From: Coccinella septempunctata | Taxonomy: Eukaryota > Arthropoda > Insecta > Coleoptera > Coccinellidae | Reading direction: 5' to 3' | Assembly: GCF_907165205.1 (NCBI RefSeq) | Contig: NC_058195.1 | Coordinates: 26,122,936-26,186,935, forward strand | DNA: 64,000 nucleotides | Shown here: piece by piece, positions 19,493 to 31,350 of the stretch | Numbering within the stretch: the first letter of the stretch is position 1 | Layout of the letters: each line of letters starts with the position of its first letter | Notes under the pieces: generated by a model | Databases searched by the model: none | Told to the model about the DNA's origin: nothing | The model's input: the letters and a program-made list of their open reading frames with translations, nothing else | Position numbers and translations under genes: made by a program

Positions 19493-19872
19493 AATCACTC
19501 TCGTATAAAACCAAGAAGCTCATATTCAAAAACGCCAAGAACCTAAAAGGAACGACTATATCAATCTCAAACGATTTAACACCTCAGCAGCGACGAGAAG
19601 GCAAAAGACTGAGATCGTTTTTACAAAAAGCTAGAACCAATTCAGAAGAGAAGTCCTACATCAAAGGGAACAGACTAGTTGTTGGGGATAATATATACGG
19701 TTTGGAGGATCTGGAAAGTTCTGTAGAGGAAGGTAAACCGAACAGCGCCCCGAACACACCTACAACTGGAGATCCCATCAATCCTGGCCAGAACGGGGCT
19801 CCTTTGCTCTGTCCATCGACTACTAAAGAAAATATCCAAGAGCTGAAGTTTACACCACACTTACCGACTTAA
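19493..19872 (+). pseudogene. LINE ORF1 C-terminal fragment
   Basis: A stop-free frame without its own start reads IFKNAKNLKGTTISISNDLT, QQRREGKRLRSFLQKARTN and KGNRLVVGDNIYGL, ending at TAA 19870-19872. This pattern (LKGT, then basic helix, then NxLxV) is common at the end of insect LINE ORF1 proteins, which bind RNA. The upstream part is lost. Confidence 0.55.
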
Positions 19873-20136
19873 AAAAAGAAATACATAACCAAAAAGAAGT
19901 CATCAAAAGATAATAGTAGTGGGATGAGACTTCGGTTGAAATCTGCAGTGGATAAGAGTGGGCTGGTTTAAGGGACCTCGCCTAATCTAGATAAAGGAAC
20001 GGAAGAAAACTAAAAAAGAGAGGGGATTAAAAAAAATAATCAAATAAATATATTAAAAAAAAACAAAATTGTAATAGAAATAGATTTGAAGAAATTATAC
20101 ATTTGTTTTTAATTATTATCTCTCTATGAAAAACTA

Positions 20137-20781
20137 TTGATTTTTCAACACTCGATTATTCGACTTGGACAAATCAAGGTACTCGAGTTGGATATTCATT
20201 ATGGGGGAAGGAACCTCAAACTAACAGCAATGTACAAGTCTCCACACTATTCCATAGCGGAGTTCAATGAGGAATTGCTGTATTATCTAGAGAAAAATAA
20301 AATAAGTATCAAACATATACTTACAGGTGATATCAACATAGACTTATTGTCAAATGATTGCAATACAGAAGAATACAAGAATATACTTTCCTCTTTTGGC
20401 TTCAAATCACTAATCAATGAATACACACGTCCAGATAGTAAAACATGCCTGGACCATTATTTTGTAAGAGGTATGGAACCAGAAAACTTGATTGTAGATG
20501 GCATTATTCTGCAAAACCTGATTACGGATCACTATCCTATATTATTGTACACTAACCTGAAAATAAATGAAAGACCTGCTAAAAGAGATCACACAAAAAA
20601 ATACATTAATTATAACAGATTAAAAAATTGTTTGAGGAACGAAAGATGGGAACAAGTCTATAATTTCGATGACACAAATAAAATATCTGAAAACTTCATT
20701 GAGATTCTGAAACGATATATAGAGGATAGTACATCAACAATTAGCATTAAAAAAAAGAACGCCTCAGAAAAGAGTGGATGA
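20137..20781 (+). pseudogene. LINE endonuclease C-terminal half
   Basis: The frame contains LTAMYKSPHYSIAEF, LTGDINIDLL and DHYPILL, the central and C-terminal motifs of an APE-type endonuclease (GD and DH catalytic positions). The first ~100 residues with the N, E and D motifs are absent. The region runs on toward the RT at 21049 with stops near 20781 and around 20820. Confidence 0.75.
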
Positions 20782-21048
20782 CTCCATCGATACTGAATGA
20801 AATAAATAAAAAACAAAACATGTAAAAAAAAACTAAAAAAAGCTCCTGAAAATATCCAATTAAAAACAGAATATAGTAAATATAAGGTTCACATACGAAC
20901 GCTAATAAAAGAAGCCAAACAGAAATATTTACAGAAATGCATAAAGAGGAATCAAAGTGAATCAAAAGCTTTATGGGACTGTGTAAACAATATAACGAAC
21001 AGCACGAAATTAGGACCTAGCATAAAATATATCAAAAATAAAGACAAC

Positions 21049-22733
21049 TTGAAGATTGAGAATAATCAAGATATGTGTGAACTCTTCAATGATTATTTCA
21101 GCGGGATTGGTGAAGTATATGCTAGTGCACTGGCCATGACTGATGACATCGAAGAGAAAGATGTTCAAAAACAGAACTCTTTCTACCTTTTTCCAACAGA
21201 TTTATATGAGGTAGAAAAGACCATAAACAGTCTGAAATCAGGAAAGTCGGCAGGTTACGATGGAATACGATCGGAAACACTGAAGAACATAAGAGAAGAA
21301 ATATCAAAACCCGTTGCATATTTAATTAACAATTGTTTCGAACAGGGCTGTATTCCAGAAGTACTAAAATTGGGACTGGTAAAGCCATTATTTAAGGGGG
21401 GTGATAATTCCCAGATGGTCAACTACAGACCGATTACTTTGATATCGAACATTACCAAGATCATAGAAAAGCTAATCCTGGTCCGCATGGATGCGTTTAT
21501 TGCAAAAAATCAATTATTGTCAAAAAATCAATTTGGATTTCGCAAGAATATGTCCACGGAAGATGATATAAAAAAAGTCACAGATATTATTTATACCAAT
21601 ATTGACAAAAGCATTCCTTCCTTGGCAGTCGTGATAGATTCAGCAAAGGCGTTTGACACCGTCAGCCATGAGAGACTACTTGAAAAGCTGAACTGCTATG
21701 GATTTCGTGGAAACATGTTTGATCTCATCTAGAGTTACCTGTTGGATCGAAAACAAATTGTAACCTTGAACGGTATTTTCAGTAAGGAAAAGCGACTTAC
21801 GTATGGCATACCACAAGGCACTGTTCTGGGACCTCTACTATTCAATTTGTATATAAACGGCTTACTTGAAATGTACAGTGCGGGCGAGATAATAGGTTTC
21901 GCATATGATATTATAGTCCTCTATAAGGATAAAACTTGGGAAGATCTTAAACAGAAAGCGAAAGATGATTTAAAGATATTGACGAAGTGGTTACAATTGA
22001 ACAAGCTTACCTTGAACTACGAAAAAACCAAATACTCTACCTTTTCGTCCAACAAGTTGGGGCAACCAAGTTTTGGAAATCTACAAATCAATGATAAATT
22101 GCACATCCCAGCAACACAATCAACTAAACATCTAGGTGTCTTTATTGACGACCACCTTAAATGGGATATACATGCGTCCTATCTAACAAGAAAGCTGAGA
22201 GGTGTTCTGTGCAACTTTAGGTATATAAAAAAATGCATAAGTTCTGAGAGGCACATGCATATACTGTACAATGCATTGGTTCAGTCGCAACTTACTTACG
22301 GTATTATAGGATGGGGAGGTATTTTAGACGTTCACAAGAAAAGCTTAGATACGGTACAAAAATGTATACTGAAAGTGATGCACGGAAAAAAATGACATTC
22401 TCGAGTTCTCAAATATATGAAATCTCCAAGGCGCTCGATTCGAGGCAGATATATGCTCAAAAAATCATCACAAACGTCTACCAGAATAGGATACCCATCA
22501 GATTAAAAGAACCCAAATATAATACTAGAGCAAAATATAATAATTATGAAAGAGAAAAAGCAGAAAAAAGAGTCGGCCAACGTTGTTGTACGTATATAGC
22601 ATCAAGAAATTACCCAATTGTACCACAGAGAATCAGAGAATTGAGAAACATAAAAAAATTCAAAAAAGAAATCAAAACATGGCTTATATCGGAGGATCGA
22701 TCCATTTTCCATAAGATGATCAATTCTATTTGA
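21049..22733 (+). pseudogene. LINE reverse transcriptase with altered catalytic motif
   Basis: The RT fingers and palm read SAGYDGIRSETLKNI, NYRPITLISNITKIIEKL, KNQFGFRKNMST and VIDSAKAFDTVSH. After a stop at 21730-21732 they continue with YGIPQGTVLGPLLFNLY. The active-site motif, usually FADD, reads FAYD (GFAYDIIVLY), so the catalytic Asp pair is broken. The thumb and C-terminal region continue to 22395 and, after a frame change, to 22733. The enzyme is inactive on both counts. Confidence 0.85.
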
Positions 22734-23059
22734 TGGTAAACTGGAAGAATCTGGACCCGAATCTCCTGAAGGCGTAAATCATCAATATAATCAAAATTTT
22801 ATAAATTCCCGAACATACCACCGAGAAAGACGATCTATACCGATGATGAGAGAGAAAAAGAGTGAAGAAGACTTAGATTATTTAAATTCTAATTGAGAGA
22901 TGATGATTTGTGAGATTGTGAAGATTGGGTTTTCTATTGATTGAATTTAATTTTGATTTGAAATAGCTGTACACAGTTATCATTGAATAACTCCACAGTG
23001 TTTCCAAAGTTTATTCGTAGTTTTCGAACCAATAAACTTTATTATTATTATTATTACTT

Positions 23060-24345
23060 TTATATAATTTAGAGGGGAACAATTTATTTCTTAGATGATA
23101 TTTTAATTTTCGGTCGCCATGAAAAAAAATCATTTTGAACGTCTTCGAAGAGTTTTACAGACACTTCAAGATGCTGGACTACAGGTTAGTTCATCAAAAT
23201 ACGAATTATTTCAAGAAAAGATTCAATATTTAGGTTACGTCATTAGTAAAGATGGTATTCATATATGTGGGGATAAAGTTCAGGCGATCGAAAATGCTAA
23301 CATCTCAAAGAATGTTAAGGATTTGCAATCATTTTTGGGAATGGTTAATTTTTATTGTAAATTTGTGCGCAACTTGTGAAATATTTTATATTCCTTGCAC
23401 CAATTATTGCAGAAAGGCGTAGTTTGGAATTGGAGTAGAGAATGTAATAATGCTTTTCAGAATTTGAAACAAATTATGTGTTCTTCAAGAACTCTCATTC
23501 ATTATAATCCCGGATATGAACTTAGATTAACTTGCGATGCCAGTCCTTATGGAATCGCCAGTGTGATATCACATGTTTTGCCAAATGGTGAAGGAAAGCC
23601 AATTGCTTTTGCATCGAGAATACTTACGAAGTCTGAAATGAAATATGCACAAATTGAACGTGAATGTTTAGCAATATATTCAGTTTGTCAAAGTTCAATC
23701 AATATGGTAGGAAATTGACGTTAGTGACGGATAATAACCTTTAGAAGCTTTTTTCAATCCGAAGAAAGGAATCTCACAATATTCGGCAAATAGATTACCC
23801 CGATGGGCAGTAATGTTATCAAACTATGATTACAAAATGTTACATGTTAGCTTTAAAAATAACGTCGTAGATTTTTTATCACTATGCGCTTCAAAAAATG
23901 AAGAGGTGGAAGAAACCGAATGTATTGATTTACATTTTAATAATTATTTCTTTGAATATGGAGGAACTTCACGTTAATTACGAGGAAATCTTAAAAGTGA
24001 TTGAAAGGGACCGAAGTTGTAGGAAAATTTGTTCGTTTATCCATAAAGGTTGGCCAAAATATGCGAAAAAAAGACGCAATTCTCAAAAAGTATTATCCTA
24101 TCAGAAATCAATTAAATATTGAAAATAATTTAATTTTATGGAATAACTGCATAATTATCCCCATCGATTTGAGGAACAAGCAATTACATTCGTCCCACTT
24201 GGGGATGGAAAAAATGTAGTCAATAGCTCGTTCATGTATTTTTTGGCCAGGTATCAATTCAGATATTGAAAATTTTGTTTTGAATTGTTCAAATTGCACA
24301 ATAAATGCGGCTTCTCCGTCTAAGGTTGTTCTTCAGCCATGAAAG
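23060..24345 (+). pseudogene. Ty3/gypsy pol relic: RT end, RNase H, integrase start
   Basis: It begins just before the RT motif FLDDILIF (23088-23111), then a shift in an A-run leads to YLGYVISKDGIHI and LQSFLGMVNFYCKFV. RNase H-like text follows, LTCDASPYGIASVISHV and KYAQIERECLAIYSVCQ, then HSSHLGMEKM and CSNCTIN, the integrase zinc ligands. Several stops are present. No LTR was found, and the start abuts the LINE tail at 23057. This is an old fragment unrelated to the 14.5-kb gypsy copy. Confidence 0.8.
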
Positions 24346-24384
24346 TGGCCTAAAGTTCCCTTTTTATGACTTCTTCTTCTTCAT

Positions 24385-25930
24385 CGTAAGTTAGGACTAG
24401 TCCTGTGTTTTCATCAATGGTTTTTTAGCTGCTGTTTGTATGACGAAGATCAGCTTTCATACCATCTTGTAGGTGGTCGTCCTGGTGGTCGGGATGTATT
24501 TGGTCTTTCTTCCTTTGCGATCTTCGCCAAACGTTCATCCGACATTCTGTCCACATGGTCTCGCCATGCCCTTCGCCGTTTTCTTGCCCATCTCACCACA
24601 TCCTGGATGTCACATATCTCTCTGATTTCTTCGTTTCTTTTGCGGTCAAGTAATGCGTATCCCGCTATAGATCTCAGCGCTCGCATTTCAGTTGTTCTTA
24701 GAAGACGCTTTGTTGCGGTGTTCTCTGCTCTGGTCTCTATCGCGTACGTCATCACCGGTCTCACACAGGTCTTGTATATTCTGACTTTGCTCCTGGTGCT
24801 CACATATTTATTCCGCCAGAAAAAATCTCGTAAGTACCCCGACATTAATGTTGCCCTTGTTGTTTGAGCTTTCACTTCGTTCTTCAAATTCCTATTACTT
24901 GTTATATTCGCGCCTAGATATTTGAACGACATCAGTTGTTCTACACTCTGATCGTATATCGCCAGTTTACATCTTCTTGGTTCTCTAGATACTGTAAAAG
25001 ATTTGGTTTTCTTCACAGATATGTTGAAAGCTTCGGCTATTTGTTGGAACTTATACAGGAGCCTTTGCAAGTTGTCTTCGTCTTCTGATATGATCACTGC
25101 ATCATCGGCATAACATACGATTTTTATTTCTTTGTTTCCCATTCGGTATCCCCTTTCAGCCTTCTATCAAATGCATGGTGTCTTATTGAACTCTATAGCC
25201 TTTTCTGATATTTGGCGAATCACAAATATAGCATCCATAGCAGACCTGTTTGCTCTGAACCCCGGCTGTTCGCCAGAAATCCCAGACGACATAACCTCTT
25301 GCGCTGGAATTTTAGTGAAGAGTTTTCGCACTGCACTCATCAAGTTGATATCTCGATAATTTTGTGGCTCACTTTTTTCTTCTCTTTTGAAGACCGGTAT
25401 CAAAATGCTCCCTTTCCATTCTGATGGTACACTATTGGTGTCCAGTATTTTATTGAAAAAAGTCTGCAGTTCTTTGTGTTACGTGTTCCCTCCATACTTG
25501 ATCATCTCGTTTTCTGTTTTTCAGTTTAATGACCATTTGGTATATTTTCCCCAATGAAATCATCTTTGTGTAAGTTCTGCGGTGATGTGCTCGGTGTTGT
25601 TGAATCGTAAAGATTTTTAAAATACTTCTCCCATTCTTTCAGAGTGATTATTGTATTTTGTATGTACTCATTTATTGGCTTTTTTCTATTCCTGAGCAGG
25701 CTCCATATTCTCCTTTGTCCCCCGTAAAGATCATGCTGCATATCATTCGAAAACTTTTCCCAATGATCCCTTTTGATTATCCGGATATTTTCGTTGACCC
25801 TATTTCTCACAGATTTATACTCATCATATGTCACCGTATTAGATCTATATTGTTATTAAGATTTTCTCTTCTCTTCGGCTAGCATCCTAACTTCTTGTTT
25901 GAACCAGTCGTTTCACGACTTCACATGTAT
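24385..25930 (-). pseudogene. RTE-like LINE reverse transcriptase with internal deletion
   Basis: Reading the minus strand, the pre-RT text (WSLLRNRKKPINEYIQ, LKEWEKYFKNLYD) is followed by MIPVFKREEKSEPQNYR and SGEQPGFRANRSAMDAIF. Then, across a join near 25150, comes IKIVCYADDAVIISEDEDNL. The RT block between the FIDLxKAFD region and YADD is deleted. The C-terminus (RRTEM-like, RAWRDHVDRMSDERLAK, RPPGRPPTRW) matches RTE-group LINEs. YADD itself is intact. Confidence 0.75.
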
Positions 25931-26227
25931 GTAGGACTTAAGTATATTTAGAAATATAAATTGTATCATTATTGCAAGGATTTTTAGGATTTATAATATT
26001 AAATAGGTAGGAAAGAGTGTCTCTGTCCATGCGTCGATGTCTTTATCTATATGTACTCACATATAGATATAGATTTCATTACGGTCGATGTACGGTGAGG
26101 ACGTGTTCATCTCGCATCTGTGTTATATCGTTCGTTTCGAAGTCATTAACAGTCAATTCTAATTGAATTAGTATCTTCCAAAAAAATATCTGTATCTGGT
26201 ACGGCAGTCAATTCCTGAGATCGCACT

Positions 26228-27160
26228 ATGTCGAAGAACTGCAAAAATTGTGATAGACCGGTAAATCGTAAAAATCCTGGACTTCTTTGTTATGGTTTTT
26301 GCCAGCGATCTTATCACCGGTCATGTTTATCAATGACTCACGAAGTATTCAATGCGTTGCGGACCGAAGGAATCACCTGGCTGTGTCACGAGTGTCGCGC
26401 GTCGGAATACCCGGGCAGGTTGTCATCTGGTTCTGCGGCGGCGAACGTTTGGCAAATCCTCGTGCCAGAAAAAGAAATGGATCTTGTCTCAGCGATCAAC
26501 GCAATAAGGGCCGATCTTCGGAGTATTCGAATGCAACAAACGGAACTTCTGACGTCTGTTAATTTTTGTTCTAACAGAATATCAGGTTTTGAAGCTCAAC
26601 TTTTGGAAATGAAAAAAAACACATCCAGGATCGACGATGTCGTTGCGGAGAATAATAAGTTGAAAGCAAATCTAGACCAGATGCTCGGTGATCTGGAGCA
26701 GGTGTCACGAAGAAAAAACCTGGAAATTGTTGGAGCCCCAGAGGTGAAGTACGAGAACCTGCTCAATATATTCGGGAAAATATCCGAGAACCTGAACTGT
26801 AGAATAGATACCACCGACATCAATGATATTCATAGAGTCCCTGGTTCAAGCCAAATAAAAAATATGGTAGTTAAATTGCACTAAAAGAAAACCAAAGAAG
26901 ATATACTGGCCGCAGTTAAACTAACGAAGTCCAAAACTAAGTCTAATGCTCTGAAGGTTGACGGAGTTTCTGAGCACTTAAACATTAACGAGCACCTTAC
27001 AGTAAGCAACAAACTTTTATTCAGAGAAGCTGGTGAGTTGGCAAGATCCAAGAACTACAAATATGTTTGGATAAAAAACTGTATTATCTACATGAGGAAA
27101 GATGATAGCTCTCGTCTTTTTCAAATAAGATCACACGACAGCCTTCTCCATCTGAAGTAA
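26228..27160 (+). pseudogene. LINE ORF1 with PHD-like finger, coiled coil and FP-like domain
   Basis: The N-terminus has a C4HC3 PHD-type array (CKNCDRPV, CYGFCQRSYHRSC, WLCHECRASE). A probable coiled coil follows at residues ~75-165. The C-terminal part (RRKNLEIVGAPEV, NDIHRVPGSS, then LLFREAGELARSKNYKYVWIKN) resembles the FP25K-like domain found in some insect LINE ORF1 proteins. One in-frame stop at 26882-26884 splits the protein. The frame ends at 27158-27160, 43 bp before the endonuclease frame at 27204. About 300 bp of upstream DNA (25931-26227) may be its 5' UTR. Confidence 0.7.
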
Positions 27161-27203
27161 TCTCAAAAAACCACCACAGTCAAGAGGAAAAAAAATCATC
27201 TTA

Positions 27204-27850
27204 ATGGCTTCTTCTAATAATAAAATTTACTACCAAAACACGAGAGGACTTAGATCTAAAACTGTACAATTCTTTCATAATGTGGCTTCGGGGGACATCA
27301 ACGTCATTTGTTTGTCGGAGACTTGGCTAAGGGATGGTGTGTGTTCTGGTGAACTCTTTCACGATGGATATCAGGTTCTTCGGCGTGACCGCGAGAACAC
27401 GGCATCTCTCAAGAAGGATGGTGGTGGTGTTTTAATTGCGGTCAATTCATCCTTGGAAGCAACAGATCATCCGGTCGATGGCGGAGGACGTGTGGATTTA
27501 GATTAAATCAGGTGACAATACCGTTTACATAGTGTGTGTCTACCTTCCACCTAGTGATAGATTTTCTTACTATAACTTTGTGAATTGTATTGAACGCAAC
27601 CAACAGATTATACAAAACAACACTGTTGTATACAAGATAGTTGTAGGCGATTTCAACCTGTTGTGTTGAGTGGCTCAGCTCCGTGGATTCATTCAATTTG
27701 TTACCCACCAATGTGGGTGATGAATCGGCGGAACTCATCGATCTATTTTCGCCCTTAGGTTTCACCCAGTTGAACTCACTGAGAAACATAAACGACAAAA
27801 GTTTAGATCTGGTTTGTGACGAGGCAGATTTTGCCCCGCCACGAAAAGGA
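27204..27850 (+). pseudogene. LINE APE-type endonuclease, truncated
   Basis: Motifs IYYQNTRGLRSK, ICLSETWLRDG, GGGVLIAV, VCVYLPP, VVGDFNLL and LNSLRNINDKSLDLVC appear in order and identify the endonuclease of a non-LTR element. They are split by stops at about 27505 and 27666. Together with the ORF1 at 26228 it forms one element, which is cut off near 27850 with no RT. Confidence 0.75.
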
Positions 27851-28439
27851 AATTTCTTCACCTATACTTGTATAATAAGACCTATCAACCGAAATATTTT
27901 CGTCTTTACCGATTAATATTATGTCATTGTTTTCCACCGACCAGTCCCATATTTGTAGCGGAGACCGTATATGTCTTTTGTTTTCAGAATTCATTATTTT
28001 AGAATTCTTTCCGTTCAACCGTACTTTTTCTGACTCGAAAGAGGTCTTTCAGTTTGTTCCGTTCTTCCTTCTCTTCAGTTGTTTCCGTCTCTTTCCGAGC
28101 CAACTGATTGACCGAACAATTTCAGTATATCCAATGGGGAAATGAGTTACCGATAGTGGGGACAGCTTTTCCCGAGGAGTGGTACTTCTTCGAGCCCTGC
28201 GCTGAAGGTCAAGAGCGAAGTAGTGGAGATCGAGCTGCCGAGAAAAGTGAGTAAGGTGTTATTACCGTGAGTTGGAAATTACGTCAAGAAGTTTGAAGGT
28301 TTAAGGCAAGTCACTTGTAGCATTATTGTTCCTTTCGTAGTGCATACCTGAGGGCTATTTTCCGCTTTCTTTAGTCCGTTGGACTGGCTGAAAATACTTA
28401 CCTACCGTTTAAACTTGATCTAGTGATCGTAGACTGTAC
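27851..28439. other. Unassigned; one minus-strand frame without known family
   Basis: A minus-strand frame at 28018-27803 (SPLQIWDWSVENNDIILIGKD) does not resemble anything I recognise and overlaps the end of the endonuclease. No repeat or terminal motif was found. It is probably old transposon debris. Confidence 0.3.
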
Positions 28440-30598
28440 AAAGTACAAAGAAAATAAAGAGACCAGCACCGATATATCCACACGGTGATACACCCAGAGA
28501 AATCAAAGATCTCATCAGGAAAAATCGGAGACTAAGAAAAACATACAGGCTCAACAAAACAGATATAAATAAGAGAAATCTAAACCGACACAGCCAAGTT
28601 CTAAAAAATGCCCTGAAGGACATGAGAACAAATAGATGGAACAAAAGAGTTCAAGAACTAAATACTATCGATCATTCTGCATGGAAAATGCAAAAGTGTC
28701 TGAATAGAGAAAAGACTAAAATACCACCTCTTCACGGAGAAGGAGGAATGGCATATACGAATATCGATAAAGCAGAATCACTGGCGGACTCGATAGAAAG
28801 AGAATCGAGAATTATTTACAGACCTAATGGCGATAATGATGATCTGGAAGAACTAGTTGAGAACAACGAAGAAGAAATGGACGAAGCACCAGTAGACGAC
28901 AAAATAGAAAAACCAACATCACCATTCGAAATAAAGGAGATATTCAGAAGCTTGAAAAATAGAAAAGCTCCCGGAAGTGATAAAATAACGAATGTTATGT
29001 TGAAGAAATTACCTAGAAAAGGTATAGCTGCTCTCACAAATATTGCAAACGGTATAATGAGGACTGAACACTATCCTGAAAAGTGGAAAACTGCAGAAAT
29101 AATAGTGTTCAACAAACCAGGCAAAGATAAAAAATTCCCCCAAAACTACAGGCCGATAAGTTTATTGTCCGCCCTAGGAAAAGTAGTAGAAAGAGTAATC
29201 GCTAGGAGGCGTACAGAAGAAACTGAAAATCTGAATCTCATTTCAGCAGGGCAATTCGGATTCAGAAGAGATCACTCAACAGAACAGCAATTACTGAGAC
29301 TCACAGAATACATAACAGAAGGATTCCAAAATAAACCATCAACTGGTCTTGTACTACTAGAGTCGCCAGAGCATTCGACAGAGTATGGCATGAAGGATAG
29401 ATTTACAAAATGAGATATGCTAGATATTCAATCAAACTGTACAAGTTGATTAGGAATTATTTGAGGAACAGAAGATTCTACGTGAAAGTGGAAGGAGAAA
29501 ACTCCACAACCAGATATACGGAAGCAGGGGTGCCTCAAGGGTCAGTACTTGGGCCGTTACTGTAAAACATTTATATTCACGATATACCAAAACCTCCAAG
29601 GACTATGTTGACAGTATACGCCGACGACACGGGATTCGCAATGCGACATCGCAAGCCAGAAATCATAGAAGGAATATTACAAGAAGCTATAAATGAAATA
29701 AATGACTGGTGTATTAAATGGACAATAAAGCTCAACGGACAAAAGAGCCAAGCGATATTACTGCAAAAGAGGAACCTGAGAACCACAACAAATCTAGAGG
29801 TAGATGGAGAAGAAATCGAATGGAAAAACGAAGCGAAATATTTAGGTATCACCCTAGACAAAGGTCTAACTTGGAGAAGCCATATCAAACAAGCCGTTGA
29901 CAAAATCAAGGCAGCGATGAATATGCTCTACCCGCTGAAAGGTAGAAAGAGCCACATGTCAAATAAGACAAAATTGAAAATTATCAAAGCCGTTGCTAGA
30001 CCGCAACTGACTTATGGATCAGGTGCTTGGGGATTCGAGGCAAAGAGCCATATACAAAAAATTCAGGCAACAGAAAACAAGCTACTACGATGTGCCATAG
30101 ATGCGCCTTGGTTCGTCAGGAACAAACAGATATATCGAGATTTGAAGTGGGAAACCATCACCGAATTTATGAAGAGGAAAGCTGAAAAGATATTCGAAAC
30201 AGCGAAGGAACATCAAAACGAAGAACTCAGGAGACTAGTGGACTACGATCCGGAGGAAGACAGAGGAAGAATGCGAATTTACAAAAGGAGACCGCGAGAT
30301 GAATTGAGGAGCGATTAAAATGAGAACGGAAACTTATTAAAACTATACTAAGAAGAGATATCCGATATGGACGAACATGAGAACCTTAGCACGACACTGT
30401 GAAAGAAGAAATTAACCGATCAAGGGATAAATGGTTTATAGGCAAATGCCCGGAACCAAAAAAGCAGGTTAGGTTTAGTGAGTCGCAAACTCGGAAGAGT
30501 GAGTAACCCCACAGTGTTCCCTAGAAATGGGTTCCTCTGGGCGAGAGATAGAGCCCCGTGTTTTTCACGGTCGCAGATTCCCCCTGCTATAAAAAAAA
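28440..30598 (+). mobile_element. Jockey-clade LINE, 5'-truncated copy A
   Basis: The copy shares text throughout with the full-length copy at 41969-46304 and ends in an A-run at 30591-30598. It starts just before the end of the endonuclease region. Open segments are 28622-29413 and 29605-30318. The DNA immediately downstream (CCCTCGATGG) was not found duplicated upstream, so no target duplication is claimed. Confidence 0.8.
28622..30318 (+). pseudogene. Jockey reverse transcriptase, copy A
   Basis: Motifs are RAPGSD-like KAPGSDKITNVMLKKLP, NYRPISLLSALGKVVE, AGQFGFRRDHSTEQQ, then, after a disrupted LLD/AFD region near 29360 and a stop near 29404, GVPQGSVLGPLL-like text. The catalytic LTVYADDTGF is at about 29608. 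The thumb reads KYLGITLDKGLTWRSHI, with ARPQLTYGSGAWG and APWFVRNKQIYRDL. These are classic Jockey features. The catalytic Asp pair is intact, but a frameshift and stops between 29360 and 29605 inactivate the gene. Confidence 0.85.
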
Positions 30599-31069
30599 CC
30601 CTCGATGGATTTTCTTTTATATTACGTTCGTATTACTAGAAGTAGATATCAGGGCAGTGAGGAGTCTCGGGCCGGCTCCTCTCGGAACTGTCAGGATGTT
30701 CGGCCTGTAGGAGGTACACGTGTGGAGAAAGCGGCGCACACTTCCGAGATGACACCGTAAGGCCAACTCCTGTCACTGTAATGGCGAATGGTCGACGTAG
30801 CTTGGGTGTTTCAGAGACTCACTTCGCTCCAAGACCACAACAGGATGGACGAACGCACTGGACAAGAAACGACAATTACACGGTTATGCGTGCACATTAT
30901 GAGTATATCGCTATGGATCTGGTTGAGCGAACCGACAAAACCTATCGAAAATTACTGGTAAGATAAAGGGAATACTTCAATTCTGCCACTTATAATATCG
31001 GTTAATGGCTTGGTTGAGACCCATTTGTTGGAAAACACAAGGCATCTATACTGTACTATTTACCTTCTA
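30599..31069. other. Possible LINE 5' fragment
   Basis: The 61-codon plus-strand frame at 30781-30966 contains HWTRNDNYTVMRAHYEYI. This faintly resembles the start of ORFs in some insect LINEs, which carry a W-T-x2-D/N-N-x2-L/V-M motif. The preceding 180 bp is GC-richer than the surroundings and could be a 5' UTR. The support is weak. Confidence 0.25.
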
Positions 31070-31350
31070 TACTTTATTATCCTGATTCTCCGTAGGTACC
31101 GAAGTGCCCCTCAGAAGCTCCGTGAGCTTGTGCGAGTTCGGAGTACCAGTTGTGTTCTGTGTAGGCTTTGTTACTGTGTCCTTACGCCACCTTAGGCACA
31201 GCACTGTTAATTTTCACCCAACAGTGAATGGTGGCCCGTAACCGTATCGACTAGAAAATTTCTTCCCTAGCCCGAGATCGTACTCAGTACCTTGCGGTTG
31301 CAATTTACTGAGCCGAAGCTCTAACCACCAAGCTACGTACGCTACAACTT
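31070..31350 (-). mobile_element. tRNA-derived SINE
   Basis: On the minus strand a tRNA-like head carries an A box (TAGCTTGGTGGTTAGAGC, rc of 31318-31335) and a B box (AGTACGATCTC, rc of 31274-31284) at normal spacing. These are the internal RNA polymerase III promoter elements. About 200 bp of unrelated body follows to near 31070. No tRNA cloverleaf is expected to be functional, and no clear tail or target duplication was identified. Confidence 0.6.

Larger units (their letters stand above)
19493..23057 (+). mobile_element. Degraded non-LTR retrotransposon with (ATT)n tail
   Basis: In order it holds the ORF1 C-terminus, an endonuclease C-terminal half, RT and a C-terminal region. It ends in AATAAACTTT and an ATT repeat at 23041-23057. 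The endonuclease N-terminus is missing between 19872 and 20137, so there is an internal deletion as well as 5' truncation. The microsatellite-like tail and RT text suggest the Jockey/CR1 group. I cannot place the clade more closely. Confidence 0.8.

Noticed and set aside
30660..30760. HDV-like ribozyme fold near the GC-richer segment before a possible LINE start
   Set aside because: I could not form the required nested pseudoknot pairings by hand without several mismatches.
31262..31335. Functional tRNA gene on the minus strand
   Set aside because: A and B boxes are present, but the acceptor stem does not pair and unrelated body sequence follows. A SINE head is the better reading.
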